From positions 1 to 64,000 of the forward strand of contig NZ_JBFHGL010000006.1 of the NCBI RefSeq assembly GCF_041583195.1: DNA of 64,000 bases. Reading direction: 5' to 3'. The notes under the pieces were generated by a model. That model had not been told where the DNA came from, searched no databases, and worked only from the letters and a program-made list of their open reading frames with translations. This DNA is from Sulfurimonas sp. (GTDB taxonomy: Bacteria > Campylobacterota > Campylobacteria > Campylobacterales > Sulfurimonadaceae). Below, in pieces: positions 26,980-35,421 of the stretch; positions within the stretch are counted from its first letter, which is position 1; the number at the start of each line of letters is the position of its first letter. A program made the translations under genes and the position numbers.

Positions 26980-27220
26980 TCTTCAAATAGCTATTATTGA
27001 AAAAGACACTGATAAGCTTGACGAACTGCTTGAGACTCTTCCTGAATTTAAAAGCAAAGAAGAGATGGAAAAAGCCGCTTATCTATTAAAAGAGGCTCTG
27101 GCTTTATTATATAAACTCAAAGATCAAACTTCAGTATCTATGAAACAGATCAAAAAAAATATAGACTTTTTAAACTCCACTCATGGAGATGTTAAAAATA
27201 AACTGGACGTAAAGTTCTAA
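26966..27220 (+). CDS. Small helical protein, FliT-like position
   Basis: An 84-residue, highly charged helical protein directly after and overlapping fliS by 14 bases. In many bacteria this place is held by FliT, the FliD export chaperone, which is also a small all-helical protein. Sequence identity to FliT is not evident by eye, so the call rests on position, size and helix content. It ends one base before the stop of the convergent SDR gene. Confidence 0.6.
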   Translation: MWVNDLQIAIIEKDTDKLDELLETLPEFKSKEEMEKAAYLLKEALALLYKLKDQTSVSMKQIKKNIDFLNSTHGDVKNKLDVKF

Positions 27221-27910
27221 CTACTTCTTTTTAATTCCAAAATTCAAACTTCTTATAGTGTATTCACTAACAACCGCACCTTTACGCATTTTAAGTATAT
27301 GCTCCAATGCATCGGCTATATCTGAAGCGTAAAGTTTTTCATTTTCATTATCGCTTACATCAAAACGTAAAGAATCATAAAAATAGCTCTGTGTCATATC
27401 CGGATTTATGTTTGTAATGCTTAGCGAGCTTTTTCTACACTCTTCAAAAAGTGAATCGCTAAAAGCTTTTAAACCTGCTTTTGTAGCTGAATAAACACCT
27501 GCAAACTTAGATGAACGAAGAGCTTCAATTGAGCTGATATTTATAAGATAACCATCATTTTTTTTAAGATCTCTTAATAGTGCATTTGTTAAAAGCATTG
27601 GTGCCGTAAGATTTAAAAAAGTCATCTGTGTTATTGTTCTTTGGTTTAGTTCTTCATGAGGTTCAAACTTGCCAAAACCTGCACAGTTTATTAGTATAGA
27701 TATGTTTTCTTTTTTTAGTTTGTCACAAAGTGCTATTGTATCTTTTTCATCAGATAAGTCACATTCTATATGTGTAAAATTTTCATTTTCTAATAGTTTT
27801 TCAGGCTTGTTTCTGCTAATGCCGATAACATAAAATCCAAGCTCTAATATCCTTTGAGATATTGAACCTCCAATACCTCCGCTTGCTCCTGTAACTATTG
27901 CTTTTTTCAC
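27221..27910 (-). CDS. Short-chain dehydrogenase/reductase
   Basis: A classical SDR of 229 residues: T-G-A-S-G-G-I-G-G binds the cofactor, C-A-G-F-G-K is the NNAG-like segment, I-S-S-I-E-A carries the catalytic Ser, and Y-S-A-T-K the Tyr and Lys. The 4-base overlap with the preceding nucleosidase-like gene shows the two are a unit. The substrate is unknown, and it is not obviously part of the legionaminic operon. Confidence 0.88.
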   Translation of the reverse strand: MKKAIVTGASGGIGGSISQRILELGFYVIGISRNKPEKLLENENFTHIECDLSDEKDTIALCDKLKKENISILINCAGFGKFEPHEELNQRTITQMTFLNLTAPMLLTNALLRDLKKNDGYLINISSIEALRSSKFAGVYSATKAGLKAFSDSLFEECRKSSLSITNINPDMTQSYFYDSLRFDVSDNENEKLYASDIADALEHILKMRKGAVVSEYTIRSLNFGIKKK

Positions 27911-28365
27911 GATACTTTCTCCATTATTTCATCAATTTTTTCAAAGATTAGTTTTTTTGCCATATCTTTTGTTACACTCTTTGGTTCAAAATGGTCACTT
28001 ACAACTTTAAAGACACGTTTGTTTTGTACACTCTTAGTAGCCTCTATAAAACCTTTACTTTCCATATCTACCACTTCATAGGTATTATCTGATACTTCGT
28101 GATCGACACAAGTAAGGTTTATATCATTCGCATCGAAAAGCTGACCTATAGAGTATTTTTTATCAGCTCCACAGATCCCGACATTTATAATAGTGTCCTC
28201 TGGTTTCATTTTAGCAACAACTTCAGATGTAGCTTTAAACATATTTTCACTACCCATACCGCTGATGACAACTGAGAGTTTATCATTTTGCTTGTCAATT
28301 CCAAGTTTAAATCGCTCAACAAATGCTTGTGCTTCACTTTTTAAAGCTACCAAAATATATATCAT
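27907..28365 (-). CDS. Short nucleoside phosphorylase/MTAN-like protein
   Basis: Motifs match the MTA/SAH nucleosidase and purine phosphorylase superfamily: S-G-M-G-S-E-N, I-I-N-V-G-I-C-G, V-D-M-E-S (base- and ribose-binding) and V-S-D-H (catalytic acid region). At 152 residues it is much shorter than the usual 230, with the segment between the central strands reduced. It might cleave a nucleoside or futalosine-like compound, or be a reduced, altered-function member. It is co-translated with the downstream SDR. Confidence 0.7.
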   Translation of the reverse strand: MIYILVALKSEAQAFVERFKLGIDKQNDKLSVVISGMGSENMFKATSEVVAKMKPEDTIINVGICGADKKYSIGQLFDANDINLTCVDHEVSDNTYEVVDMESKGFIEATKSVQNKRVFKVVSDHFEPKSVTKDMAKKLIFEKIDEIMEKVS

Positions 28366-28457
28366 TATTTTCCATTGTTTCTTTGGATACTATTTTATCA
28401 AAATTATAGAGATGAAATAATATTTATTTAAATATATTTAGATAAAATTTCATCCGC

Positions 28458-28568
28458 TTCTCTTTAGACCTGTGCAATGGTGATTAAAAGCACCGTGTCA
28501 GGGTAGGAATACAGCAGCACACTTTTTTTTGCTATGTGCCGCAGGTATCTGGAGGGAGGCCCTTCAAG
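28458..28568 (+). ncRNA. ffs: Signal recognition particle RNA (4.5S-type)
   Basis: The universal SRP helix 8 motif is present: GTCAGG at 28497-28502, GGAA at 28506-28509 and AGCAGC at 28513-28518. TGTGCCGCAGGTATCTGGAGGG downstream (28535 on, given here only in part as TGTGCCG...CTGGAGGG) parallels the 3' arm of E. coli 4.5S RNA. ACCTG (28468-28472) pairs with CAGGT (28542-28546) to close the long hairpin. A run of eight T in one arm is an unusual feature. The exact ends are estimates. Confidence 0.87.
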
Positions 28569-28739
28569 ACAGTCAACTATCCCAAACCTAAATAATTACA
28601 ATCTAATTTTTATTTATCATAGTATTTACATTTTAAATTATGTTATTTATATGTAACAAAATATGATAAACTATGTATATTAAAAGCTATGTAAAAAAAT
28701 TAATCTTATTTTTGATTGATGTTTTATAAAGGTGTTGTT
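28569..28739 (+). promoter_or_regulatory. AT-rich leader upstream of the hydrogenase operon
   Basis: About 170 bases of nearly pure A/T separate ffs from the hydrogenase gene. The only clear signal is the ribosome binding site AAAGG about 8 bases before the chosen ATG at 28740. A promoter must lie here but no unique -10 stands out, and no terminator for ffs is obvious. Confidence 0.35.
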
Positions 28740-31157
28740 ATGAGAGTTGTAATTATTGGCGGTGGTATAGCTGCAGTTTATTTGGCAAATAACTTAAAAA
28801 AGCAAGACACATCTATAGAGGTCACAATACTTAGTGACGAGAAATATCCTCCATATGACAGGATACACTTATGCAGGCTGGTTGATGGAACATCAGATAT
28901 GGAAGATATTAAACTTCCTCTTGATCCAACCGTTAGCCTAGAATTAGAGCAAAAAATCACTTCAATAGATAAAGAGAAGAAAAGAGTCCTATCAAACGAT
29001 TCAATGTTTAGTTACGACAAACTAATCATTGCAACGGGTTCACAACCAATCTCACTTTTAGACGAAAACCTTAAAAACGTAGCAGTATTTAGAAGTTCTC
29101 AAAATTGTTTGCAGATCAGAGAGAATCTAAATGATAGAGAATTGGTAGTAGTAGGAAGCGGTCCTATAGGACTTGAGCTATTAGAGACACTTAATGATAT
29201 AGAACAAGTTAAAAGCATAACTCTTTTGATCAGAGGAAGTCATCTTTATAACAAAAACCTCTCTTTGGAGAGTATAGAGATTATGAAAAAATGCTATACG
29301 GAATCAGGAAAGATAAAAATATCTTTTGAAGATGAGATAGTAGATACCGTAATCGAAGATAACGAGATTAAAACACTAAAAACTAAAAAGCTTGAGATTC
29401 AAAACCCTTACATAGTTTTTGGTGTTGGTATAAAACCAAATATAGATCCTTTCAAAGATACACTTAAATGTAATAAAGGGATTTTGACAAACAACTATAT
29501 GCAAGCTGACCCTGATATATATGCAGTCGGTGAGTGTGCAGAGGTCGAAGAACTTTCTTTTATAGCTGGACACGTAAAAGAGTGTACGGCTGAAGCTGAT
29601 GTGGCAATTTCACATATAACAGGAAATGATCTAAAAGAGTTTGAACTTGAAGTAAGTATTGATATGCTCAAAGTTGGTGAGTTTGATCTTGTTGAAGTAT
29701 CATCGGCTAAATTTGCAGAGGGCTTTGAAAAGATTGTTATTAGCTCAAAAGAGTTTAACAGAATGGATGAGTACTTTTTAAACGATGATAAGCTGACACG
29801 TTTTATAGGTATAAACTCAAACGTAGACGTAGGTTATGTTGAGACACTTATAAAAGAGGGACATGAAGTAGATATAAACTATCTTTATGAAAACCGTGTT
29901 GTAGGTGAACGTGGACGTCTTATATGTTCATGTGAGCATATCTATCACCAAGATCTTGTTGATATAGTTACACAAACAGGAATTTCTAGTTTTTCTGAAC
30001 TAGCAGACTTTACTGAAGCTGGACGTGTTTGTGGTCGCTGTAAAATGATGGTTAGCGATGTTATAAAAGAATCTCAACATCTTATTGATCCAAATATGCC
30101 AAGAAAAAGTGCCGAAGATATAAAACGCGAGCGTGAGATAGCAGAGGTTCAAAAACGTATAGATAAGTTTAATACCTTGCATCCTAGAAATGAGTTGACA
30201 ACTGAAAACTTAGAGAGTGCTATGGAGTCTTTAGATATAGGTAAAAAAGAAGTAAACTCTTGGATATCTATGGTTACGGCATCCATGAAGCTGCATCCAA
30301 ACTTTGAACAGGTTGTAGAGGGGGCGGTATGTTCACTAAACAGAGTCCCTATTATCTGGCTTGAACTAAGTGATTGTAGCGGAAATAGTGAAGCATTTAT
30401 AAAATCAACAAATCCAGCTATAGAAGATCTGATTTTTGATTATGTTTCATTAGATTATCATGAGTTGATTATGAGTGCCAGCGGTGATCAAAGTGAGACT
30501 ATTTTAGAAGATATTATAAAAACTCAAAAGGATGAGTATATTCTAATAGTTGAAGGTGCAGTTCCGTTAGGACTTGATGGTAAGTTCTTACGTCTTGGAC
30601 CAAACGGTGAAACAGGTTATGAGCTACTCAAAAAATGTGCCAAAGATGCTGCACTTGTAATGGCAGTTGGTTCATGTGCATATGATGGCGGTATAGTAGC
30701 GGCTGAGCCAAATCCTACAGGTGCTGTTGGTGTTGCAGATGCACTTGGACGTAAAGATATTATAAATCTCCCTGGTTGTCCGGTAAACCCAACGAACATA
30801 GTAGGAACCCTGCTTTCATATTTGATGTTTGAAGAGTTGCCTGAACTAGATAGTACAAACCGTCCATTATGGGCGTATGAAGGACGTGTACATGATAATT
30901 GTGAGCGTCGCGGACATTATGAACTTGGTGAGTTTGTAAAAGAGTGGGGTGATATTGGAGCTAAAAAAGGCTGGTGTTTATTTGAGATGGGTTGTAAAGG
31001 ACCATATGCAAATGTTAACTGTCCGACTATGAAATTCAACGGTGGTACGAGCTGGCCTGTTCAAGCAGGGCATGGTTGTATGGGATGTACAGAACTTGGC
31101 TTTTTTGATAAGTTTGCAAACGAAAGAGAATATGTGGAGGAAGAGGACGATGAGTAA
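28740..31157 (+). CDS. FAD/NAD(P) oxidoreductase-BFD-NiFe hydrogenase small subunit fusion
   Basis: Three parts are visible in 805 residues. Residues 1 to about 380 are a pyridine-nucleotide-disulfide flavoprotein (V-I-I-G-G-G-I-A-A, A-T-G-S-Q-P, V-G-S-G-P-I-G-L-E-L, A-V-G-E-C-A). At about 393-440 is a BFD-like [2Fe-2S] domain with C-S-C and C-G-R-C, as in NirB-type proteins. After a helical linker, residues of about 535-805 are a NiFe hydrogenase small subunit (D-C-S-G-N-S-E, G-S-C-A-Y-D-G-G, L-P-G-C-P-V-N-P, C-M-G-C-T-E). There is no Tat signal, so it is cytoplasmic. The fusion suggests direct electron transfer between H2 and NAD(P)H or another partner. Start 28740 has AAAGG 8 bases upstream; a frame from 28716 is rejected. 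The large subunit overlaps by 8 bases. Confidence 0.88.
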   Translation: MRVVIIGGGIAAVYLANNLKKQDTSIEVTILSDEKYPPYDRIHLCRLVDGTSDMEDIKLPLDPTVSLELEQKITSIDKEKKRVLSNDSMFSYDKLIIATGSQPISLLDENLKNVAVFRSSQNCLQIRENLNDRELVVVGSGPIGLELLETLNDIEQVKSITLLIRGSHLYNKNLSLESIEIMKKCYTESGKIKISFEDEIVDTVIEDNEIKTLKTKKLEIQNPYIVFGVGIKPNIDPFKDTLKCNKGILTNNYMQADPDIYAVGECAEVEELSFIAGHVKECTAEADVAISHITGNDLKEFELEVSIDMLKVGEFDLVEVSSAKFAEGFEKIVISSKEFNRMDEYFLNDDKLTRFIGINSNVDVGYVETLIKEGHEVDINYLYENRVVGERGRLICSCEHIYHQDLVDIVTQTGISSFSELADFTEAGRVCGRCKMMVSDVIKESQHLIDPNMPRKSAEDIKREREIAEVQKRIDKFNTLHPRNELTTENLESAMESLDIGKKEVNSWISMVTASMKLHPNFEQVVEGAVCSLNRVPIIWLELSDCSGNSEAFIKSTNPAIEDLIFDYVSLDYHELIMSASGDQSETILEDIIKTQKDEYILIVEGAVPLGLDGKFLRLGPNGETGYELLKKCAKDAALVMAVGSCAYDGGIVAAEPNPTGAVGVADALGRKDIINLPGCPVNPTNIVGTLLSYLMFEELPELDSTNRPLWAYEGRVHDNCERRGHYELGEFVKEWGDIGAKKGWCLFEMGCKGPYANVNCPTMKFNGGTSWPVQAGHGCMGCTELGFFDKFANEREYVEEEDDE

Positions 31158-32829
31158 TCTTGCCAATAAGAAAAAAATAGTAATAGACCCTATCACAAGA
31201 ATTGAAGGACACCTAAGAGCCGAAGTTGAGGTAGATGATAACGGTATAGTTCAAGAAGCTTGGGTAAGCGGACAGCTTTTTCGTGGAATTGAGACTATTT
31301 TAAAAGGTCGTGATCCAAGAGATGCAGGGCTTATGGCAGGACGTATATGCGGTGTTTGTACAAATTCACATTTCCGCGGTGCTATAACTTGTGTAGAGGA
31401 TGCTTATTCAATTGAAATTCCAAAAAATGCTGATATTATCCGTGATCTTATGGCTATGGCTTTGTTTATTCAAGACCATGTTGTTCACTTTTACCATCTT
31501 CACTCTCTTGATTTTGCAGATGTAACTTCAGCGCTAAAAGCCGATGCGAAAACTGCAACAAAAGAGGCTCCTAAATATACTAAAAACCCTTACAGAAACT
31601 CAGTTGCACACTATGAAAATGTTTTGGCAAAACTAACTAAGTTTGTAGAATCAGGCAAGCTTGGACCGTTTGCAAATGCTTATTGGGGTCATTGTGAGTA
31701 TAGACTCTCACCTGAACAAAACTTGATAATTATTTCACACTATCTCGATGCTCTTAAATTTCAAACTGAGATCTCTAAAGCCGTAGCTATATTTGGCGGT
31801 AAAACACCACACCCTCAAAGTTTGGTAGTCGGTGGTGTTACAAGTGTAGCAGATATGTTAAATCCGCAACGTTTGAATGATTACTTATTTATCATGAAAG
31901 AGGCTAAAGAGTTTGTTGAACGTGCGTATTTAGCAGATATGAAATTAATCTCAAAAGTATACAGAGGTGAGATAAAAGCGGGAATCGGTAGAGCCAATGG
32001 AAACTTTATGTGTGTTGGCGGTTATGAATTTGAAGGTGAGAGAAGACTGTTTTGTAACGGTGTAGTATATGGACACGACTTTGCAAATATAGAAGAGTTT
32101 GATCCATCAAAAGTAACCGAAGAGGTTGACCGTGCATGGTATGATGAAAATGATGAGATCTGTTATACCGATCTAAATGAAGACGGAACGCTTAAAACTG
32201 AAAAAAATGATGATAAATACTCATGGATAAAAGCTCCTAGATATGATGGTAAAACGGTTGAAACAGGACCACTTGCACGTGTACTTGTGAGTTACCATAA
32301 AGGGAATGATCTTATAAAGTCTTTTGTTGATGAGTTTTTAAAAGACACAGATCTTGATGTGATGGACCTCTCAACTACTGTTGGTAGAAATGCTGCCAGA
32401 GCTATAGAGAGTTTATATATATGTGAGTATATTTTTAAACTAGTATCTCGTCTTATTCAAAATATAAAATATTACGACACCGATACATGGGCAAAATATG
32501 ATTTTGAAAAACTGCCAAAATCTACAAAAGGTGCTGCATTTTTAGAAGTACCACGTGGGGTCTTAGTACATTTGGTTGAAGTTGATGATGCTAAGATAAA
32601 AAACTACTCGGTAATGGCACCTACTACTTGGAATGCTACACCTAAAAACTTAGATGGGCTTCGTGGTGCATACGAAGAAGCTTTAATAGGTATAAGTGTT
32701 GCAGATAGAGAAAAACCTTTAGAAGTTCTTCGTATAATCCACTCATTTGATCCATGTCTTGCATGTGCAGTACATATAATAGACACTAAGGGAAAAGAGT
32801 TAAGTCGTTATAAAATAAAAACTATCTAG
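31150..32829 (+). CDS. NiFe hydrogenase large subunit, cytoplasmic uptake (group 2-like)
   Basis: It carries the NiFe(CN)2CO active site. The N-terminal motif is G-R-I-C-G-V-C-T-N-S-H near residue 63, and the C-terminal motif is D-P-C-L-A-C-A-V-H near residue 533, giving the four Cys ligands of nickel. About 17 residues follow the final His and are expected to be removed by a maturation protease, which is not encoded in this window. The start at 31150 has GGAGG and AGAGGA upstream and an 8-base ATGAGTAA overlap with the small-subunit fusion. Group 2 assignment rests on the missing Tat signal of the partner and its CSGN motif. Confidence 0.93.
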   Translation: MSNLANKKKIVIDPITRIEGHLRAEVEVDDNGIVQEAWVSGQLFRGIETILKGRDPRDAGLMAGRICGVCTNSHFRGAITCVEDAYSIEIPKNADIIRDLMAMALFIQDHVVHFYHLHSLDFADVTSALKADAKTATKEAPKYTKNPYRNSVAHYENVLAKLTKFVESGKLGPFANAYWGHCEYRLSPEQNLIIISHYLDALKFQTEISKAVAIFGGKTPHPQSLVVGGVTSVADMLNPQRLNDYLFIMKEAKEFVERAYLADMKLISKVYRGEIKAGIGRANGNFMCVGGYEFEGERRLFCNGVVYGHDFANIEEFDPSKVTEEVDRAWYDENDEICYTDLNEDGTLKTEKNDDKYSWIKAPRYDGKTVETGPLARVLVSYHKGNDLIKSFVDEFLKDTDLDVMDLSTTVGRNAARAIESLYICEYIFKLVSRLIQNIKYYDTDTWAKYDFEKLPKSTKGAAFLEVPRGVLVHLVEVDDAKIKNYSVMAPTTWNATPKNLDGLRGAYEEALIGISVADREKPLEVLRIIHSFDPCLACAVHIIDTKGKELSRYKIKTI

Positions 32830-33053
32830 TCTTCTCTGTATTTTGATATTCCGCAAGCCTGATTCGGGCTTGGCGGGTTGTCACGCAGATATTTTAGATC
32901 TTCTAATGTTTGTGTTAAAACTTTTTTTTGCTGAAGCAGCGGAAGCATCATATTATCTTTCTCATTCATTGGAATATCCCAGTTTTGAATGATTTTTTGC
33001 ACTTCTTCATCTAGCTCATCTAAAGCATTTTGTATATGTTTTATTGAATCCAT
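32826..33053 (-). CDS. Small conserved-looking helical protein
   Basis: A 75-residue acidic helical protein, ending in P-P-S-P-N-Q-A-C-G-I-S-K-Y. It converges on the hydrogenase large subunit gene with a 4-base stop overlap. No family is recognised. Its position suggests it may be transcribed independently from the short gap before rpmI. Confidence 0.55.
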   Translation of the reverse strand: MDSIKHIQNALDELDEEVQKIIQNWDIPMNEKDNMMLPLLQQKKVLTQTLEDLKYLRDNPPSPNQACGISKYRED

Positions 33054-33088
33054 TTTGCGATTATAGCAAACTTTTAAAAAAATTTGGG

Positions 33089-33094
33089 TATAAT
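33089..33094 (+). promoter_or_regulatory. Sigma-70 -10 element for rpmI-rplT
   Basis: GGGTATAATCCC gives a perfect TATAAT about 55 bases ahead of the rpmI start. The upstream stretch is A/T-rich without a clear -35, which is normal for Campylobacterota promoters. Confidence 0.65.
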
Positions 33095-33149
33095 CCCGTT
33101 CTCAAATTACATCTATATGTAATGGGAATTTTACGAGAAAGGATAATCG

Positions 33150-33341
33150 ATGCCTAAAATGAAATCGGTAAAAGGCGCTGTAAAGCGTTTTAAAGTTAAG
33201 AAAAATGGTTCTGTTAAACGCGGTACTGCTTACAGAAGTCACATTCTAACTAAACAAGATGCAGATACTCGTCGTAAGCAAAATACTCCTAAAGTAGTTG
33301 CTAAAGTTGATGAGAAAAGTATTAAGGAAATGATTAACTAA
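33150..33341 (+). CDS. rpmI: 50S ribosomal protein L35
   Basis: A 63-residue, strongly basic protein with the L35 pattern P-K-M-K-S-V-K-G-A-V-K-R-F and the K-R-G-T-A-Y-R-S-H-I-L-T-K segment. GAGAAAGG lies upstream of the ATG. It is followed by rplT as in most bacteria, but infC is not directly upstream here; hydrogenase genes and a small protein are. Confidence 0.96.
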   Translation: MPKMKSVKGAVKRFKVKKNGSVKRGTAYRSHILTKQDADTRRKQNTPKVVAKVDEKSIKEMIN

Positions 33342-33362
33342 TTAAATAGTTGATTCAAAAAT

Positions 33363-33424
33363 CTCCAGTTATCTAACTGGGCAAGTCCATAATGGGACAC
33401 CTTGATTGCGAGAAGCAACTGGGT
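33363..33424 (+). promoter_or_regulatory. Structured rpmI-rplT intergenic RNA, candidate L20 regulatory site
   Basis: The 101-base gap between L35 and L20 genes is unusually long and structured. CCAGTT (33365-33370) can pair with AACTGG at 33375-33380 or with a second AACTGG at 33417-33422, giving two exclusive folds; GTCC...GGAC forms another short hairpin between. L20 controls its own operon in other bacteria by binding a mRNA mimic of its rRNA site, so a similar role is possible, though the usual site lies before infC/rpmI. Confidence 0.45.
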
Positions 33425-33442
33425 AAAGAATAAAGGAAAAAT

Positions 33443-33802
33443 ATGCCAAGAGTAAAAACAGGTGTTGTTCGTAGAAGAAGACACAAAAGATTATTAAAAT
33501 TAGCGAAAGGCTTTTACCAAGGTCGTCGTAAACACTTTAGAAAAGCTAAAGAGCAATTAGAGCGTTCATTAGTATACGCTCACAGAGATCGTAAGCAGAA
33601 AAAACGTGATTTCCGTAAATTATGGATCATCCGTATCAATGCAGCGACTCGTTTAAACGGTATGAACTATTCAACTTTCATGAATGGTGTTAAAAAAGCC
33701 GGTATCGAACTAGATCGTAAAATTCTAGCTGACATGGCTATGAACGATGCAGCAGCGTTTAGTGCAGTTGTTGAAGCTTCAAAAGCAGCATTAGCTAAAT
33801 AA
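33443..33802 (+). CDS. rplT: 50S ribosomal protein L20
   Basis: A 119-residue basic protein with [23 protein letters not shown] and [14 protein letters not shown], the L20 signature. It is an early assembly protein of the large subunit. AAAGGAAAA lies just upstream of the ATG. A terminator hairpin follows the stop codon. Confidence 0.98.
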   Translation: MPRVKTGVVRRRRHKRLLKLAKGFYQGRRKHFRKAKEQLERSLVYAHRDRKQKKRDFRKLWIIRINAATRLNGMNYSTFMNGVKKAGIELDRKILADMAMNDAAAFSAVVEASKAALAK

Positions 33803-33809
33803 AACACCT

Positions 33810-33838
33810 CAAACCTCTCTTATGAGGTTTGGTTTTCT
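33810..33838. terminator. rplT terminator, shared with convergent phosphatase gene
   Basis: CAAACCTC (33810-33817) pairs with GAGGTTTG (33824-33831) around a 6-base loop, followed by GTTTTCT. The stop codon of the minus-strand gene falls inside, so the hairpin probably serves both directions. Confidence 0.8.
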
Positions 33839-35100
33839 ATCTTATTTATAAATAAAACTGAATTTCCCTTAGAATTATAATATATCCCAAAAGAGTTTTT
33901 TCTAGATACAAATACACCGCGTCCATGAAATTTTTTAGAATTTCTAAAGATCTCGCTTAATATCTGAGTATCAAAACCCTCACCCTCATCAGTTATCTTA
34001 GTTATGATATATACATCATTCATATGATTAACCTGATCTACAATTACTTCAATATATTTTTTGCACCCTTTTTCTCTCTGGGCAAGTGTGTCAAAATATG
34101 TATCATCTTCCATTAGTGAGTGTTTTATTTTGGATGGTATAGCCAAATTTCCATGTTCATGTGCATTCATAAAGAGTTCAGTAAAAACCATGCCTGCTTG
34201 ATAAGAGACTTTTTTATTTTTAGTTATGGTATTCCATAATTCTTCGTACCACTGACTTGCTACATCCATACTCTTCAGTGAAGATTTGAACTTTTCATGT
34301 GCTATGGTAGTTGAGTATCTTGTGATCTGATTAACAAATATAAGTGTAACGTCATCTTCTTGTTTTTTTATTCTACTTTGGAAACTATTACTAAGGTCTT
34401 CTCTTGTAAAAGCCTTTAAAAAATCATCTTCTATAAAGTGTGAATATGGTTTTTTGTCATCTATTGTCTTGTTTTCGATCATACCATCAGAATATATAAG
34501 AAACTTTGTAATACCTTTTATATCAAAACTGTCTATATTAAAAGTAGGGGAGTATTTTGACATAGGAGGATTGTTTGATTTTAGTTTTACTATTTTATTG
34601 TCTTGATCCTGCATAAGAATAGGTGGCATGGCAAATTTTGAATATATAAGCGTATGCTCTTTGTTATTGATCAGGACATAATCTACAGACAAAGCTTCTT
34701 CATCTAAAAGTATAGGTTTTATATACTCCATTGTTTCGTGTATTAGTATTCTGAAGTCAAAATCATCAAAGCCAAGCATTTTATCAACGATGTGATTGGC
34801 AAACGATATAAAGATCATTGTAGTTAAAGAAGCAGATAACCCTTTTCCCATACCATCTACTACTATATATAGACTACTTTCATCATCTATATTTCTTGCA
34901 CTATATGCATCACCACTCATAACATCTTTAGGATGGTATAAAAAATCCAGTAGAGAGACATCATGATTATAGTCTGTCATCTGGTAGTAGTAATCGTTTC
35001 GTAGTATGTTTAACTCTTTAGCAAATGCTAAAATCTCTTGATGTGATTGATAATTGCTTTTTGCTTTGAGTTTTTTAAGTTCCTTAGTTTTTTCCAACAT
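33820..35100 (-). CDS. SpoIIE/RsbU-type serine phosphatase with HATPase kinase domain
   Basis: Residues of about 40-250 are a PP2C-like SpoIIE phosphatase: S-G-D-A-Y-S and V-V-D-G-M-G-K-G-L-S-A supply metal-binding Asp residues. Residues of about 290-425 are an RsbW-like HATPase_c domain with T-E-L-F-M-N-A-H-E-H-G and T-D-E-G-E-G-F-D. Such proteins set the phosphorylation state of a STAS antagonist in a partner-switching circuit. A STAS gene overlaps the start by 17 bases, so the two act together. There is no N-terminal sensor domain or membrane segment, so the input is unknown. Confidence 0.87.
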   Translation of the reverse strand: MLEKTKELKKLKAKSNYQSHQEILAFAKELNILRNDYYYQMTDYNHDVSLLDFLYHPKDVMSGDAYSARNIDDESSLYIVVDGMGKGLSASLTTMIFISFANHIVDKMLGFDDFDFRILIHETMEYIKPILLDEEALSVDYVLINNKEHTLIYSKFAMPPILMQDQDNKIVKLKSNNPPMSKYSPTFNIDSFDIKGITKFLIYSDGMIENKTIDDKKPYSHFIEDDFLKAFTREDLSNSFQSRIKKQEDDVTLIFVNQITRYSTTIAHEKFKSSLKSMDVASQWYEELWNTITKNKKVSYQAGMVFTELFMNAHEHGNLAIPSKIKHSLMEDDTYFDTLAQREKGCKKYIEVIVDQVNHMNDVYIITKITDEGEGFDTQILSEIFRNSKKFHGRGVFVSRKNSFGIYYNSKGNSVLFINKIENQTS

Positions 35101-35371
35101 TAAAAACGCTAGTTAAATTTAGATCGTCAAGTAATGATATAAGGTCGTCATTTCCTATTCTCATATCTATTTTTATACCGTCTTTTAAAATAAGTTTATT
35201 AAAATAACCTATAACCGACGATGTTATAGAGATAGAATCAGCAATAACCAAAGTAATTTGAGAGTTATTTGCAGTAACACTATCCATAGTTGACTTGATA
35301 GTCTGAAAATCACCCACACTTTTTATATTTCCATTTATAGTAACGGTTGAACCTGAAGTTGAAATTTCCAT
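35084..35371 (-). CDS. STAS-domain antagonist protein (anti-anti-sigma-like)
   Basis: A 95-residue STAS fold: beta start V-T-I-N-G-N-I-K-S, then the helix-capping loop I-T-S-S-V-I-G-Y, where one of the two Ser residues should be the phosphorylation site. The D-S-S-G-L of classic SpoIIAA proteins is changed to I-T-S-S-V. It overlaps the phosphatase/kinase gene, the expected partner. The downstream target is not in the window. Confidence 0.78.
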   Translation of the reverse strand: MEISTSGSTVTINGNIKSVGDFQTIKSTMDSVTANNSQITLVIADSISITSSVIGYFNKLILKDGIKIDMRIGNDDLISLLDDLNLTSVFNVGKN

Positions 35372-35421
35372 AAATATCCTTTAGTTCTTAATGAGATGTT
35401 TTTACATACTTAATGATAGCA

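Noticed and set aside
28458-28568. tmRNA or RNase P RNA
   Set aside because: The length and the GTCAGG...GGAA...AGCAGC motif fit SRP RNA only.
31042-31149. Start of hydrogenase large subunit upstream of 31150
   Set aside because: The 36 extra residues are the small subunit's own coding region in another frame; 31150 has GGAGG and the conserved fold start.
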